Source of the DNA: CAKZLS01 sp963771545
Lineage (GTDB): Bacteria; Pseudomonadota; Alphaproteobacteria; Rhodospirillales; Defluviicoccaceae
Direction: 5' to 3'
Assembly (NCBI GenBank): GCA_963771545.1
Contig: CAVYTX010000004.1
Coordinates: 475,768-539,767, forward strand
DNA: 64,000 nt
The position numbers and the translations under genes are program-made. Under the pieces are notes generated by a model that worked only from the letters and a program-made list of their open reading frames with translations, made no database searches and was not told where the DNA came from. Shown here in pieces: positions 9,328 through 18,614 of the stretch. Each line of letters begins with the position of its first letter. The first letter of the stretch is position 1.

Positions 9328-10662
9328 TCACGCCGCCGGCGCCATGCTCTCCGTATCGATCAGGTGGACGAACGAACCCATGACGCGTCCGGCGATGAGT
9401 CCGGTCGGCCCCATTTCTTGGCCGGACGCGTTCTCGCACCGGAACAAGGTTCGGCCCGGGCCCTCGCGGACGATGCTTGCATAATGAAATTCGTGGCCGC
9501 GCAGACGCGAACCGGCGGTTCCGAGCGGACACTCGGCATCAATGGTGACCCGCCGGTAGCCGAGGTGCAGCCCCGGATTCGCGAAGGAGGTTTCCAGCGG
9601 CAGCAGGCCGGCCATGCGATGTCGCTTGCCCTCGCCGTCCACCAGCCCCTCTCCCAGAACCATGTAGCCGCCGCACTCGCCGAACACGGCCGCGTCTCTG
9701 TTGGCCGCGGCCTTTAGGCCTTCGATGAAAGTCTGGTTGTTGGCCAGCGTACCGGCATGAAGTTCCGGGTAGCCGCCTGGAAGATAGACCGCGTCAGCGT
9801 CGGTCGCGGGCGCTTCGTCGACCAACGGTGAAAATGGCAGAACTTCAACACCGGCCGTCCGCCAGCCGTCGATCATCAACGGATAGGAAAATGCAAAGGC
9901 GGCGTCGGAGGCGACGGCGATCCTCTGACCCAGCGGAGGGAAGGGTGGACAAATGTCGGGGGTTGGGCCGCCCCGCCGCCATGGCTCGGCCAGCCGGCGC
10001 AGCGCCTCCACATCGATGTGACGACCGATCAGTTCCGCCGCGCGCTCGAGGAAGGCCTCCAGATCCGGATGTTCCAGCGCCTGAACCAATCCCAGATGGC
10101 GTTCCGGCAGGGCCAGGCCCGGTTCGCGCGGCAACCATCCGATCACCGGGATCTCGGGAGTTGCGAGCGCGCAAGCGTCCGTAAGGATCGCGGCATGGCG
10201 CTCGCCGCCCACGCGATTGAAAATCGCCCCGGCGACCCGCACGCCGGGCCGGTGCGTGGCAAACCCGCGAAGCACGGCGGCGGCCGACGCCGCTTGCGCG
10301 CGGACGTCCATCACCAGCACCACCGGCCATCCGGTGATCTCGGCCACATCCGCCGTCGAGCCCTCCGTCACGGTGGCGCCGTCGAATAGCCCCATCACGC
10401 CCTCGCAGACGATCAGGTCCGCGTCCTCGGTCAGCCGCCGGGCGGCCGCGGCCAGGGTTTCCGGCCGCATGGCCCAGGGATCGAGGTTCAGACACGCACG
10501 CCCGGTGGCGGCGGCGTGAAATGCCGGATCGATGTAATCGGGACCGGTCTTGGCGGATGCGACGGAAGCGCCCGTCTGAGTGAGATGCCGCAGCAACCCG
10601 AGCGTGACGACCGTCTTGCCGCTTCCCGAAGCGGGCGCGGCGACGATCAGCCCCTTGGTCAA
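9328..10662 (-). CDS. cobB: Cobyrinate a,c-diamide synthase (CobB/CbiA)
   Basis: 444 residues; ATP- and glutamine-dependent amidation of the a and c side chains of (hydrogeno)byrinate. N-terminal P-loop domain (GLIVAAPASGSGKTVVTLGL), later VMDVRAQAASAAAVLRGF, and a C-terminal glutaminase domain with nucleophile cysteine in VFGECGGYMVLG. Ends LRGHEFHYAS ... GSFVHL as in CbiA. The start is TTG at 10662, overlapping the sco stop by 4 bases (TTGA); no better start is near. It is transcribed with sco and the TauE/SafE-like gene, separately from the main cob clusters. Confidence 0.95.
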   Translation of the reverse strand: MTKGLIVAAPASGSGKTVVTLGLLRHLTQTGASVASAKTGPDYIDPAFHAAATGRACLNLDPWAMRPETLAAAARRLTEDADLIVCEGVMGLFDGATVTEGSTADVAEITGWPVVLVMDVRAQAASAAAVLRGFATHRPGVRVAGAIFNRVGGERHAAILTDACALATPEIPVIGWLPREPGLALPERHLGLVQALEHPDLEAFLERAAELIGRHIDVEALRRLAEPWRRGGPTPDICPPFPPLGQRIAVASDAAFAFSYPLMIDGWRTAGVEVLPFSPLVDEAPATDADAVYLPGGYPELHAGTLANNQTFIEGLKAAANRDAAVFGECGGYMVLGEGLVDGEGKRHRMAGLLPLETSFANPGLHLGYRRVTIDAECPLGTAGSRLRGHEFHYASIVREGPGRTLFRCENASGQEMGPTGLIAGRVMGSFVHLIDTESMAPAA

Positions 10663-11327
10663 GCGCCGGCCCCGGCCAGAACCTCCCGCATGCGCTTGGC
10701 CATGTCCTCGGGCGTGGCGTCGTGACTGAAATGCTGCAGAAACCGGCCGTCCGGGCCCATCAGGAAGGTGATGGCCGTGTGATCCATCAGATAATTGTCC
10801 GCGTCCGCGGCGGCGCCCTCTTCCTTCACCTTCGCATAGTACACCCGATAGGCCTTGGCCGCCGCCTTCACCTGGTCCTCGGAACCGGTCAGGGCCACCA
10901 GCCGGGGGTTGAAAAACGCCGCGTATTCCTTCATGTGGGCGACCGTGTCGCGCTCGGGATCGACGGTAATAAAGACCGGAACGATCTTTTCCGCTTGTTT
11001 GCCGAGGATGTTCAAGGCTTCCGCGTTGCGGTTCAAGGCGGTGGGACAGACGTCGGGGCAGAAGGTGTATCCGAAATACACCAGCGTGAACCGGCCCTTG
11101 AAATCGGCCTCGGTTACCGTGTCGCCGTTCTGATCGACGAGCCTGAAGGGTCCACCGATGGCGGGCGCCGTCACGGCCGCCGCCTGTTCGCTCGGGGATT
11201 GGCTGCCCGGACCGAAGTAGTGCCGTCCAACGAGCAACCCGACGACCAGGAGTCCGACCACCGCGAATGCCACGGCAATGCCGTTGACGCCGCCCTTGGC
11301 CTTGCCGGCCGGTTTGTTCTGACTCAC
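10659..11327 (-). CDS. SCO1/SenC copper chaperone for cytochrome oxidase
   Basis: 222 residues. One N-terminal membrane anchor (~16-35, VAFAVVGLLVVGLLVG) and a periplasmic thioredoxin-fold domain. Copper ligands visible: CxxxC in FCPDVCPTAL and the distal His in LMDHTAITFL. SCO proteins deliver copper to the CuA site of cytochrome c oxidase. Overlaps cobB by 4 bases; the TauE/SafE-like gene lies upstream on the same strand, itself of a type often found with oxidase assembly genes. Confidence 0.93.
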   Translation of the reverse strand: MSQNKPAGKAKGGVNGIAVAFAVVGLLVVGLLVGRHYFGPGSQSPSEQAAAVTAPAIGGPFRLVDQNGDTVTEADFKGRFTLVYFGYTFCPDVCPTALNRNAEALNILGKQAEKIVPVFITVDPERDTVAHMKEYAAFFNPRLVALTGSEDQVKAAAKAYRVYYAKVKEEGAAADADNYLMDHTAITFLMGPDGRFLQHFSHDATPEDMAKRMREVLAGAGA

Positions 11328-11363
11328 ATCAATTCCCTTCCCAACCTTCCGATTATGTAGTGC

Positions 11364-12134
11364 CTAGGCGACCGTCCGCCAAGCGAGGTAGGTCAGCGCC
11401 GCCGCGTTGAAAACCATCAGCACCGGGGTGACGCCCGCCACAAGCCCTTGCCAGCGTTGGCCGGCCACATGGCCCGCGAGCCCCACGGCCAGCAGCGCCG
11501 GAACCGTGCCCAGCGTAAAGGCGATCATGGCGAATGCTCCGGACAATGGATCGCCACTCGCCGCCGCCGCCGCCAAAGCCCCATACAGCAGGCCGCACGG
11601 CAGAAACCCCAACGCGAGACCCAAGGCGTAACCCCTGAACCCGACCGGTCGATCGAACAAGGGCCGCGCCCATCGCCCCACGTGCCGCGACCACCAGCTT
11701 TCCCCACCGCTTTTGAGCCACGGCGCGTAGACACCAAGCCTCTGGAGCGCATAGCCCAGAAAGAACATCGCCGCCAGAATTAGCAACCCCGCGGACAACA
11801 ATTTGAGGCCGGTGACATCGATGAACCCGCCCGCGAGCAGAGCGCCCGCCGCGCCCAGACCGGCGTATGTCGTTGCCCGGCCGAGATGATAGGGCGCCAG
11901 TGCGGCTCCGGAAAGGCGATGAATTTCCCGCATGCCGGCAGCGGGCCGCGACTCCAGCCGGGCGACGGTCTGAGCCAGCACGAACGGGCCGCACATGCCG
12001 ACACAGTGGGTCGCGCCGCCCACCAGACCGGCCATGAACAAACTGGCCATGAGCCCCCCGTGCTCGACGGTGACGGCCCGGCAGTGGGCAAGACCGGCCA
12101 CCAGCAGATTGATAAGGAGTGATTCCTGATCCAC
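11364..12134 (-). CDS. TauE/SafE-like (DsbD_2) membrane protein
   Basis: 256 residues, about six or seven hydrophobic segments. Signature THCVGMCGPFVLAQ near residue 43 and LGLALGFLPCGLLYGAL near 170 place it in the cytochrome-biogenesis-type branch (paired GMCGP and PCG motifs) often labelled 'sulfite exporter TauE/SafE'. These proteins frequently sit with cytochrome oxidase or copper genes; here it is directly upstream of sco. Start GTG 12134 preceded by AAGAG; an internal ATG (MASLFMAGLVGG) is an alternative. Transport substrate unproven. Confidence 0.82.
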   Translation of the reverse strand: MDQESLLINLLVAGLAHCRAVTVEHGGLMASLFMAGLVGGATHCVGMCGPFVLAQTVARLESRPAAGMREIHRLSGAALAPYHLGRATTYAGLGAAGALLAGGFIDVTGLKLLSAGLLILAAMFFLGYALQRLGVYAPWLKSGGESWWSRHVGRWARPLFDRPVGFRGYALGLALGFLPCGLLYGALAAAAASGDPLSGAFAMIAFTLGTVPALLAVGLAGHVAGQRWQGLVAGVTPVLMVFNAAALTYLAWRTVA

Positions 12135-12236
12135 GGTACTCTTGCAACGAGGTTCGTATATTAGAATTATAAACTATATGCAGAGCAGCAAAATACAGCA
12201 AGCGCTCACCTCGATGATAGGGGTAAAGTCTGGATT

Positions 12237-13340
12237 ATGAACGACGAGAGACCTGACCGGCCGCTGCGCCGGGGGTGGACCACAGGCACATGCGCGACGG
12301 CCGCCGCTGCCGCCGCCTATGAGGCGTTGCTCACGGGAAGTTTCCCGGAAGCCGTGACCGTCCTGCTGCCCCGAGGGGGTTCCGCGACGCTGCCGCTGGC
12401 GCGGACCGAGCTTAGCGATGGCGTGGCGAGCGCGGGCGTGGTCAAGGACGCCGGTGACGATCCCGACGTGACCCACGGCGCCGAAGTGGTTGTCACCGTC
12501 GCCCACGGTCCGCCAGGGACTGGCGTCACCTTTCAGGCGGGAGAAGGCGTGGGCGTGGTGACCCTGCCGGGCCTGCCGGTTCCGGTTGGCGAACCGGCGA
12601 TCAATCCCGCTCCTCGGAAAATGATCCGCGACGCGCTCGCGAGCTTGGCCGAACACGGCGGGGTTTCGGCCGATGTGCTTGTCACGGTGTCTATACCGGG
12701 CGGCGCGGCGCTGGCGGAAAAGACGTTGAACGGCCGGCTCGGCATCCGTGGCGGGCTGTCGGTGCTGGGAACGACCGGTATCGTGGTTCCGTTCTCGTGC
12801 GCCGCGTGGGTGCATTCGATCCACCGGGGCATCGACGTGGCGCGCGCGACGGGGATCAAGCACGTGGCCGCCGCCACCGGCAGCACTTCGGAAGCCGCCG
12901 TTCGGCGTCTCCACGTCCTGTCCGACCAGGCCCTTCTCGACATGGGCGATTTCGTCGGCGGAACGCTCAAATATCTGCGCGCCCACCCGCTTCCCCGTCT
13001 CAGCATCGCCGGCGGGTTCGCCAAGATGGTCAAGCTGGCGCAGGGCAACCTGTTTCTCCATTCGTCCAAATCGCGCGTCGACATGGACCGTCTGGCCGAC
13101 GATCTGGCGGCGCTCGGCGCCTCCCGAGCGGCGGTGAACGAGGCCAGGGGCGCCAACACCGCCGCGCAGGTTCTGTCCATCGCCAACGCCGAAGGCGCTC
13201 CCTTGGCGGACCGTGTCGCACGGGGGGCCAGGTCCGTCGCTCGCGCCATCCTGAACCCCGAATGCGATGTGGAGGTTCTGGTGTTCGACCGCGCGGGCGC
13301 GCTCATCGGCCGCGCCGATGCGGGGACCGATGCCGGCTAA
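12237..13340 (+). CDS. cbiD: CbiD, cobalt-precorrin-5B C1-methyltransferase
   Basis: 367 residues. SAM-dependent methylation at C1 in the cobalt-early route. Family motif near the start: LRRGWTTGTCATAAAAAA; also VSIPGG, LGIRGGLSVLGTTGIV and LSIAGGFAKMVKLA. First gene of a two-gene plus-strand unit with cobK, which it overlaps. Its presence with no CobF or CobG in the window points to use of CbiD for C1 methylation even though a CobN chelatase is present. The ~100 bases upstream are AT-rich and must hold the promoter, divergent from the TauE-like gene. Confidence 0.95.
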   Translation: MNDERPDRPLRRGWTTGTCATAAAAAAYEALLTGSFPEAVTVLLPRGGSATLPLARTELSDGVASAGVVKDAGDDPDVTHGAEVVVTVAHGPPGTGVTFQAGEGVGVVTLPGLPVPVGEPAINPAPRKMIRDALASLAEHGGVSADVLVTVSIPGGAALAEKTLNGRLGIRGGLSVLGTTGIVVPFSCAAWVHSIHRGIDVARATGIKHVAAATGSTSEAAVRRLHVLSDQALLDMGDFVGGTLKYLRAHPLPRLSIAGGFAKMVKLAQGNLFLHSSKSRVDMDRLADDLAALGASRAAVNEARGANTAAQVLSIANAEGAPLADRVARGARSVARAILNPECDVEVLVFDRAGALIGRADAGTDAG

Positions 13341-14088
13341 GCGCCTGTTGATCCTGGGCGGCACCACCGAGGCCGCCGAATTGGCGCGTCGGGTCGCCGA
13401 TGCCTTCGATGATCGTGTGCGGGTCACCAGTTCGCTGGCCGGCCGGCTTCAGCCGGCGCGCACCTTGCCCGGTCAGACGCGGGTCGGGGGTTTTGGCGGG
13501 ACGCTCGGGATCATCGACTATCTCAAGAACGAAGCGATCGACATGGTCGTCGACGCCACCCATCCCTTCGCCCGGAACATCTCGGACCAGGCGGCGGCGG
13601 CCTGCGTCATCGCCGGCGTGCCCGAGCTCATGGTGGCCCGCCCCCCCTGGCGCTCTCGCCCGGGCGATCAATGGCTGGAGGTGGACAACTTCGAACAGGC
13701 CGCGGAGTTGCTTCCGCGCGTGGCGGAACGCGTTTTCCTCACCACCGGGCCGGGGATGATCGAAGCCTTTTCCCGGGTCGTCGACGTCTGGTTTCTGGTC
13801 CGCCTGTTTCAGCCGCCGGTGGGCGTGTTGCCGTTGGCCAAATATACCATCGTCACTTCCCGGCCTCCCTTCACCGTGGAGCGTGAACGAGCGCTGTTTC
13901 GCGAGCACCGGATCGATACGCTGGTCACCAAGCAGAGCGGCGGCCCCACGGACGCCAAGCTGGCCGCCGCCCGCGACGCGGGCGCCCGGGTAGTGATGAT
14001 CCGCCGTCCCCCGCCGCCGTCGGAGGTAGCGCGGGTGGAAACCGTCGACCGGGCGCTGGCGTGGATCGGCCAGCGGGTGAACGGGTGA
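13330..14088 (+). CDS. cobK: Precorrin-6A reductase CobK/CbiJ
   Basis: 252 residues from ATG 13330 (MPAKRLLILGGTTEA), overlapping the cbiD stop by 11 bases. NAD(P)H-dependent reduction of the macrocycle. Motifs: LLILGGTTEAAELARR, MVVDATHPFARNIS, ERVFLTTGPG, and late VTKQSGGPTDAKLAAARDAG. It converges with cobM 6 bases away. Specificity for precorrin-6A versus cobalt-precorrin-6A cannot be read from sequence. Confidence 0.94.
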   Translation: MPAKRLLILGGTTEAAELARRVADAFDDRVRVTSSLAGRLQPARTLPGQTRVGGFGGTLGIIDYLKNEAIDMVVDATHPFARNISDQAAAACVIAGVPELMVARPPWRSRPGDQWLEVDNFEQAAELLPRVAERVFLTTGPGMIEAFSRVVDVWFLVRLFQPPVGVLPLAKYTIVTSRPPFTVERERALFREHRIDTLVTKQSGGPTDAKLAAARDAGARVVMIRRPPPPSEVARVETVDRALAWIGQRVNG

Positions 14089-14094
14089 CGGCGG

Positions 14095-14853
14095 TCAGGA
14101 TTTTGGCCGTAGGACGTGGTGGTGGTCGGCGGCATACAGCCGGCTGTCGTCGAACGCCTCGGGGTCGAGAACCCGGCCCACGAGGATCAACGCCGTCCGG
14201 GTGATGCCGGCGGCCTTCACCTGCTTTCGGATGTCGGCCAAGGTGCCGCGAATGATCCGCTGGTCCGGCCAGCTTGCGCGGTGGATCACGGCGACCGGGC
14301 AATCATCGCCGTAGTGAGGGGTGAGCGACCGAACTACGTTGGCCAGGTTGGTCACCGACAGATGGATGGCCAGCGTCGCCCGGCTGGCGCCGAGAACGTC
14401 GAGGCTCTCGGTTTCCGGCATGGGCGAGCTGCGCGTCGACGTGCGCGTGAGCACGATGGTCTGACTGATCCCCGGCAGCGTGAGCTCGGAGTTAAGCGCC
14501 GCCGCCGCCGCCGCGTAGGCCGGCACCCCCGGGGTTACGTCGTAGGGGATGCCGAGATCGTCGAGCCGGCGCATCTGTTCGGCGATGGCGCCGTACAGCG
14601 ACGGATCGCCCGAATGCACCCGGGCGACGTCGTGCCCGGCCGCTTCGGCGGTTTCCATTTCCGCGATGATCTCGTCCAAGTGCAGCGGCGCCGTGTCGAT
14701 CACCCTCGCTTCCGCCGGCGCCTCCGCCACCACCTCGCGCGGAACCAGCGATCCGGCGAACAGCACCACCGGACAGCGTCGGATCAGATCGAGCCCCCGG
14801 ACGGTGATCAGGTCGGGCGCGCCGGGACCGGCTCCGATGAAGTGCACGGTCAT
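14095..14853 (-). CDS. cobM: Precorrin-4 C11-methyltransferase CobM/CbiF
   Basis: 252 residues, SAM-dependent tetrapyrrole methylase fold. Motifs: TVHFIGAGPGAPDLITVRG, ARVHSGDPSLYGAIAEQ and YDVTPGVPAYAAAAAAL. Last gene of a minus-strand operon in which every junction is a 4-base stop/start overlap (cobH, cobL, cobI-cbiG-cobJ, cobM). Confidence 0.95.
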   Translation of the reverse strand: MTVHFIGAGPGAPDLITVRGLDLIRRCPVVLFAGSLVPREVVAEAPAEARVIDTAPLHLDEIIAEMETAEAAGHDVARVHSGDPSLYGAIAEQMRRLDDLGIPYDVTPGVPAYAAAAAALNSELTLPGISQTIVLTRTSTRSSPMPETESLDVLGASRATLAIHLSVTNLANVVRSLTPHYGDDCPVAVIHRASWPDQRIIRGTLADIRKQVKAAGITRTALILVGRVLDPEAFDDSRLYAADHHHVLRPKS

Positions 14854-17384
14854 TGGCGGACTTCCGGGCGCTTCTTCTCGTAACCGCGCGGCGTGTAGAC
14901 CCAGCGGTTGACTCCGCGATCGATCACGCGGCTCTGGCTGTTACCCACCAGAACCATTGTCAGCATGTCGGCGCGCTCAGGTTCCAGCTCGTCGAGACGG
15001 ATGACCTCGACGCGCTCGCCATCGCGCCCCAGGTTTCGGGCCAGCACCACCGGCGTGTGGGCCGGCCGGCCAGTGAGCAGGATATCGCGGGCGGTTGCCA
15101 GATGCGTCTGTCTGCGCTTTGACACGGGATTGTAGAACGCCACCACGAAATCGCCATCGGCCGCGGCTTTCAGGCGTTTCTCGATCCGCGGCCAAGATGT
15201 CAGCAGATCCGACAGCGAGATGGCGCAGAAGTCGTGGCCCGTGGGTGCGCCGATGCGCGAGGCCGCCGCCTGGAAGGCGGAAACGCCCGGAGACACCGAC
15301 AGCGCCACCCGGTTCCAGGCGGGATTGTCGTCGTGGTCGAGGACCTCGAACGCCAGCGCCGCCAGCCCGTAGACACCGGCGTCGCCGGAACTAATGAGCG
15401 CCACGGACCGCCCCTCGGCCGCCAGTTCGAAGGCCCGGCGCACCCGGTCTTCTTCCTCCGACAGGTTCGATGTGTGCCGGGTCTTACCCGATATGGCGTC
15501 GGCGATGAGATCCAGATAGAGACCATACCCGACCACGTCGGTGGCCTCGGTCAAGGCCCGACTTGCGTCCGGCGTGCGCCACTTCGCGGTGCCCGGACCA
15601 ATACCGATCACGGTGAGCCGTCCTTGGGGCAGGCCGACGGCGGTGGGGTCGATGGATCCGAGTGCCCGAGCAACCGCGCAGGTGGCGCGCCTGGAGCGCG
15701 TTTTCTCCACGATCAGGACCGCTTCCGCCCCGCCGGCGGCAAGCGCCGCGCCTTCGGCGACGCCGGGACATCCCACCTCACGGTAGACGGTCTCCGACGG
15801 ATTCTTAAGTCTTGGGATTTCGGCGTTCAATTCCTCGGCGGTGAAGAAGCGGACCGGGACGCCCAACGCGTCGGCGACAACGTGTACCGCCGCCTCATCG
15901 GCCTTCAGGTCGATGGACGCGACGCATGCCACCGAGCCGGGCGCCAATCGATGCGCCGCCAGGGTCCGTTGCACCAGTTCCCTCAGTTCTTCCGGCGAGA
16001 CTCCACGCTCGCAGCCAACGCCCACCGCCAGCACCGGCGGGTGCAACACCAGCGCCGCGCCGGTGTCCTCGTCCACCCGGTCGGTGACCCAGACGGCATG
16101 GCCGCCGTGCTCGGAGAAGGGCGCCTCCAATTCGGTGAGCCATCGCGCGTCGCCGGCCTCCACCCGCAGCGCCACGGGGTCGCCTGCGAGCAGTGCCGCC
16201 GTAACGTCCTTGACGGCGGATGGATTGGCGATACGCCAACCGGCGGGAGGGTCGTCCAGGCTCAGCCCGAACCGCAGGTCTCCGGCCGTGGTGACGGCGG
16301 CCGTTCCGCCGGTCGCGGCGGCGATGGCCCGGGCCAGCCGGTTGGCGCCGTAATGGCCGCCCAACAGGGGAATGGCGCTGCTTCCGTTCTCGGCGAGGCA
16401 GACCACCGGCGGTTCGGTAAGCTTGTCTTGAAGCAGCGGCGCCAATGCCCGAATGACGATCCCGGTGGCGCAGAGCGCGACGATGGGAATGCCGTCGGAA
16501 AAGAGCGCGCGCAGGTGGGCCATGGTCTCGGAGAAGACCACGTCCGCGTGTTCCGTACGGCTTGCCAGGCCGTGGATCCGGCTGTCCGGCAAAAGCGGTT
16601 TGAGTCGACGCGCCAATTCCATGCCGCCGGCCCCGAGCGCGATCAGCGCCGCGCCGGTTGGAAGGCGCGCGGCGTCCGTCCGGCCTCGGCGTCCCTCGGG
16701 ATGCCGCGCTAGGATCATCGAGAAGTAGGGAGCGGTGTCTTCGGTCACGTCGTCGAGCGGAACGACGCACTGGTCGCGCATCGTCGCGCGCTCCACATAG
16801 CGGGCGCAATGGTTCAGATTAAGCCGCCGCAGCACGCGCCGCACCTTGGGCAGATGGCGGCCCACTTTCATGATGGCGGCGGTGTCGGTGGCGGCCAACC
16901 TGGTCTCGAGTTCGGCCTCCGGCAGTGTCGCGGGAAGGACGGTCAGGACTTCGTCGCGCGAAACCAGCGGTGTCGCGGCCGCCGCCGCCACCGCGCCCAG
17001 CGACGAGACCCCGGGAACCACCTCGGCCGGGTAGCGGTCGGCGATCCGCTCGAACAGGTACATGAACGAGCCATAGAGAAACGGATCGCCTTCGCACAGC
17101 ACCGCTACGTCGCGGCCTTCGTCCAAGTGCGCGGTTATGACCCGGCTGTAATGGTCGTAGACCTCGCCCGCGGGAAAGCTCTCGGCCACCATGGGCGTGC
17201 TGATGACGATCTCGACGCGGCCCTCCGGAATGTGGGAGGCCGCGATGGCGCGCACCAGACTGGTCCCCCCTTCCGGCGCCGGATAGGCTATGACCGGCGC
17301 GGACTGGAGGATATGACGGGCCTTGACGGTTACCAGGTCCGGGTCCCCGGGGCCAATGCCCAGTCCGTAAAGCGTGCCGCTCAT
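14850..17384 (-). CDS. Trifunctional CobI-CbiG-CobJ fusion
   Basis: 844 residues from ATG 17384. Residues ~1-233 are CobI (precorrin-2 C20-methyltransferase: GLGIGPGDPDLVTVKA, LCEGDPFLYGSF, PGVSSLGAVAAAA). After a ~15-residue linker (RHPEGRRGRTDAARLP), ~245-578 are CbiG (ALCATGIVIRALAPLL, ENGSSAIPLLGGHYGANRLA, GVGCERGVSPEEL), which in the cobalt-early route opens the delta-lactone. Residues ~599-844 are CobJ (precorrin-3B C17-methyltransferase: VIGIGPGTAKWRTP, SSGDAGVYGLAAL, FYNPVSKRR). CbiG-CobJ fusions are known; the added in-frame CobI is less usual. The start is fixed by the ATGA overlap with the true cobL stop. The upstream frame also remains open into cobL because of a frameshift there. 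Confidence 0.9.
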   Translation of the reverse strand: MSGTLYGLGIGPGDPDLVTVKARHILQSAPVIAYPAPEGGTSLVRAIAASHIPEGRVEIVISTPMVAESFPAGEVYDHYSRVITAHLDEGRDVAVLCEGDPFLYGSFMYLFERIADRYPAEVVPGVSSLGAVAAAAATPLVSRDEVLTVLPATLPEAELETRLAATDTAAIMKVGRHLPKVRRVLRRLNLNHCARYVERATMRDQCVVPLDDVTEDTAPYFSMILARHPEGRRGRTDAARLPTGAALIALGAGGMELARRLKPLLPDSRIHGLASRTEHADVVFSETMAHLRALFSDGIPIVALCATGIVIRALAPLLQDKLTEPPVVCLAENGSSAIPLLGGHYGANRLARAIAAATGGTAAVTTAGDLRFGLSLDDPPAGWRIANPSAVKDVTAALLAGDPVALRVEAGDARWLTELEAPFSEHGGHAVWVTDRVDEDTGAALVLHPPVLAVGVGCERGVSPEELRELVQRTLAAHRLAPGSVACVASIDLKADEAAVHVVADALGVPVRFFTAEELNAEIPRLKNPSETVYREVGCPGVAEGAALAAGGAEAVLIVEKTRSRRATCAVARALGSIDPTAVGLPQGRLTVIGIGPGTAKWRTPDASRALTEATDVVGYGLYLDLIADAISGKTRHTSNLSEEEDRVRRAFELAAEGRSVALISSGDAGVYGLAALAFEVLDHDDNPAWNRVALSVSPGVSAFQAAASRIGAPTGHDFCAISLSDLLTSWPRIEKRLKAAADGDFVVAFYNPVSKRRQTHLATARDILLTGRPAHTPVVLARNLGRDGERVEVIRLDELEPERADMLTMVLVGNSQSRVIDRGVNRWVYTPRGYEKKRPEVRQ

Positions 17385-18614
17385 CCCTTCATCCCCGCGT
17401 ACTGCGTCACGTCCATCAGCGGTCTGAAGGCGTTCAGCCCGCCGACCGGTTCGGCCCGGGAAATCGCAATCCGGGTCAAATCGCCACCGTGGCGGCCGTG
17501 AAACTCGATCAAGCGCGCTTCTCCTTCGATGGTGACGGCATTGGCGACCAGACGTCCGCCGGGAACCAGTGCCCGCCAGCAGGCTTCCAGGAGTTCCGGG
17601 AGTGGAGACTCCGCCACCGAGAAAGACCGTGTCCGGCGATTGTTGCAACGTCTCGAAGCACTCAGGCGCTTCGGCTTGGATAACCTCTAGCCCGGGGACG
17701 CCCAGCGCCAGGGCGTTGCGGGCGATGATGGTGCACCGCCCGGCGTTCCTTTCGATGGCGATGGCCCGGGCCGAGCCGCTCCCAGCGGTTCGCTGGGCGG
17801 GAGAGGCGCGCAGCCACTCGATGGCGATGGATCCGCAGCCGGCGCCCACGTCCCACAGGATTTCGCCCGGGAGCGGCGCCAGCGCGGCGATGGTGGCGGC
17901 GCGGACCTCCCGCTTGGTCAGTTGGCCGTCGTTCTCGAACGCCGCGTCGGGCAGGCCCGGCACGCGCGGCAGGATCCGGGCGTTCGCCCCGGCGCGGCAC
18001 GCGATGGCGAGCGTGTTGAGATCGGCGCACCGCGGATGGTTCCAAGTCTCGGCGATGCCTTCGACACGCTGTTCCTTGGGGCCGCCCAGGTGTTCGAGCA
18101 CCGTCACGCGGCTGGGACCGAACCCGCGCGCGGTCAGCAGCGCCGCCACCTGGGCGGGGGTATCGCCATCGCCGCTCAGCACCAAGAGCCGCATGTCCGG
18201 CGCGATGACCAAGTTGAGGATTTCCAACGGCCGGCCGTGGACGGTCGCGGTTTCCACGTCGGGCAGCGACCACACCATCCGCGCGGCGGCAAGGCTGAAC
18301 GCTCCGGGGGCCGGCAAGACGATCATTTCGGACGGATGGAACCGTCGGCTCAGATTGGCGCCGCCCCCGAAGCACATGGGATCGCCGGTGGCCAGCACCA
18401 CCACCCGGCGTCCCCGCCACTCGGCGATGGCGTCCATGGCCTTCGGCAAGCCATCGGCCCAGGTGAGGCGGGTGGCCGGCGTCTCGGGAATCATCGCCTG
18501 GTGACGCTCACCGCCCACCAGCAGTTCGGCGCCGTCGACGAGCGCGCGCGCGGACGGGCTCAAGCCGGTCAATCCGTCGTCGCCGACGCCGATCACGGTG
18601 AGCCAGGGGGTCAT
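17381..18614 (-). CDS. cobL: Precorrin-6Y C5,15-methyltransferase CobL (CbiE-CbiT), frameshifted
   Basis: About 410 residues once repaired. CbiE-like methylase (VIGVGDDGLTGLSPSAR, VVVLATGDPMCFGGGA) followed by CbiT-like decarboxylating methylase (GEILWDVGAGCGSIAIEWLR). After PDTVFLGGGVSTP the frame is lost. The expected continuation (ELLEACWRALVPGGRLVANA ... PLMDVTQYAGMKG, stop 17381) is in the next frame. One extra G (forward strand C, 17596-17597) accounts for it. The out-of-frame path reads arginine-rich low-quality sequence and happens to enter cobI in frame, giving an artificial 1254-codon frame from 14850 to 18614. Start overlaps the cobH stop (ATGA). Confidence 0.88.

Noticed and set aside
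14850..18614. Single 1254-residue CobL-CobI-CbiG-CobJ protein
   Set aside because: The segment after PDTVFLGGGVSTP is arginine-rich nonsense, and the proper CobL end is in another frame, stopping at 17381 with a 4-base overlap to cobI.
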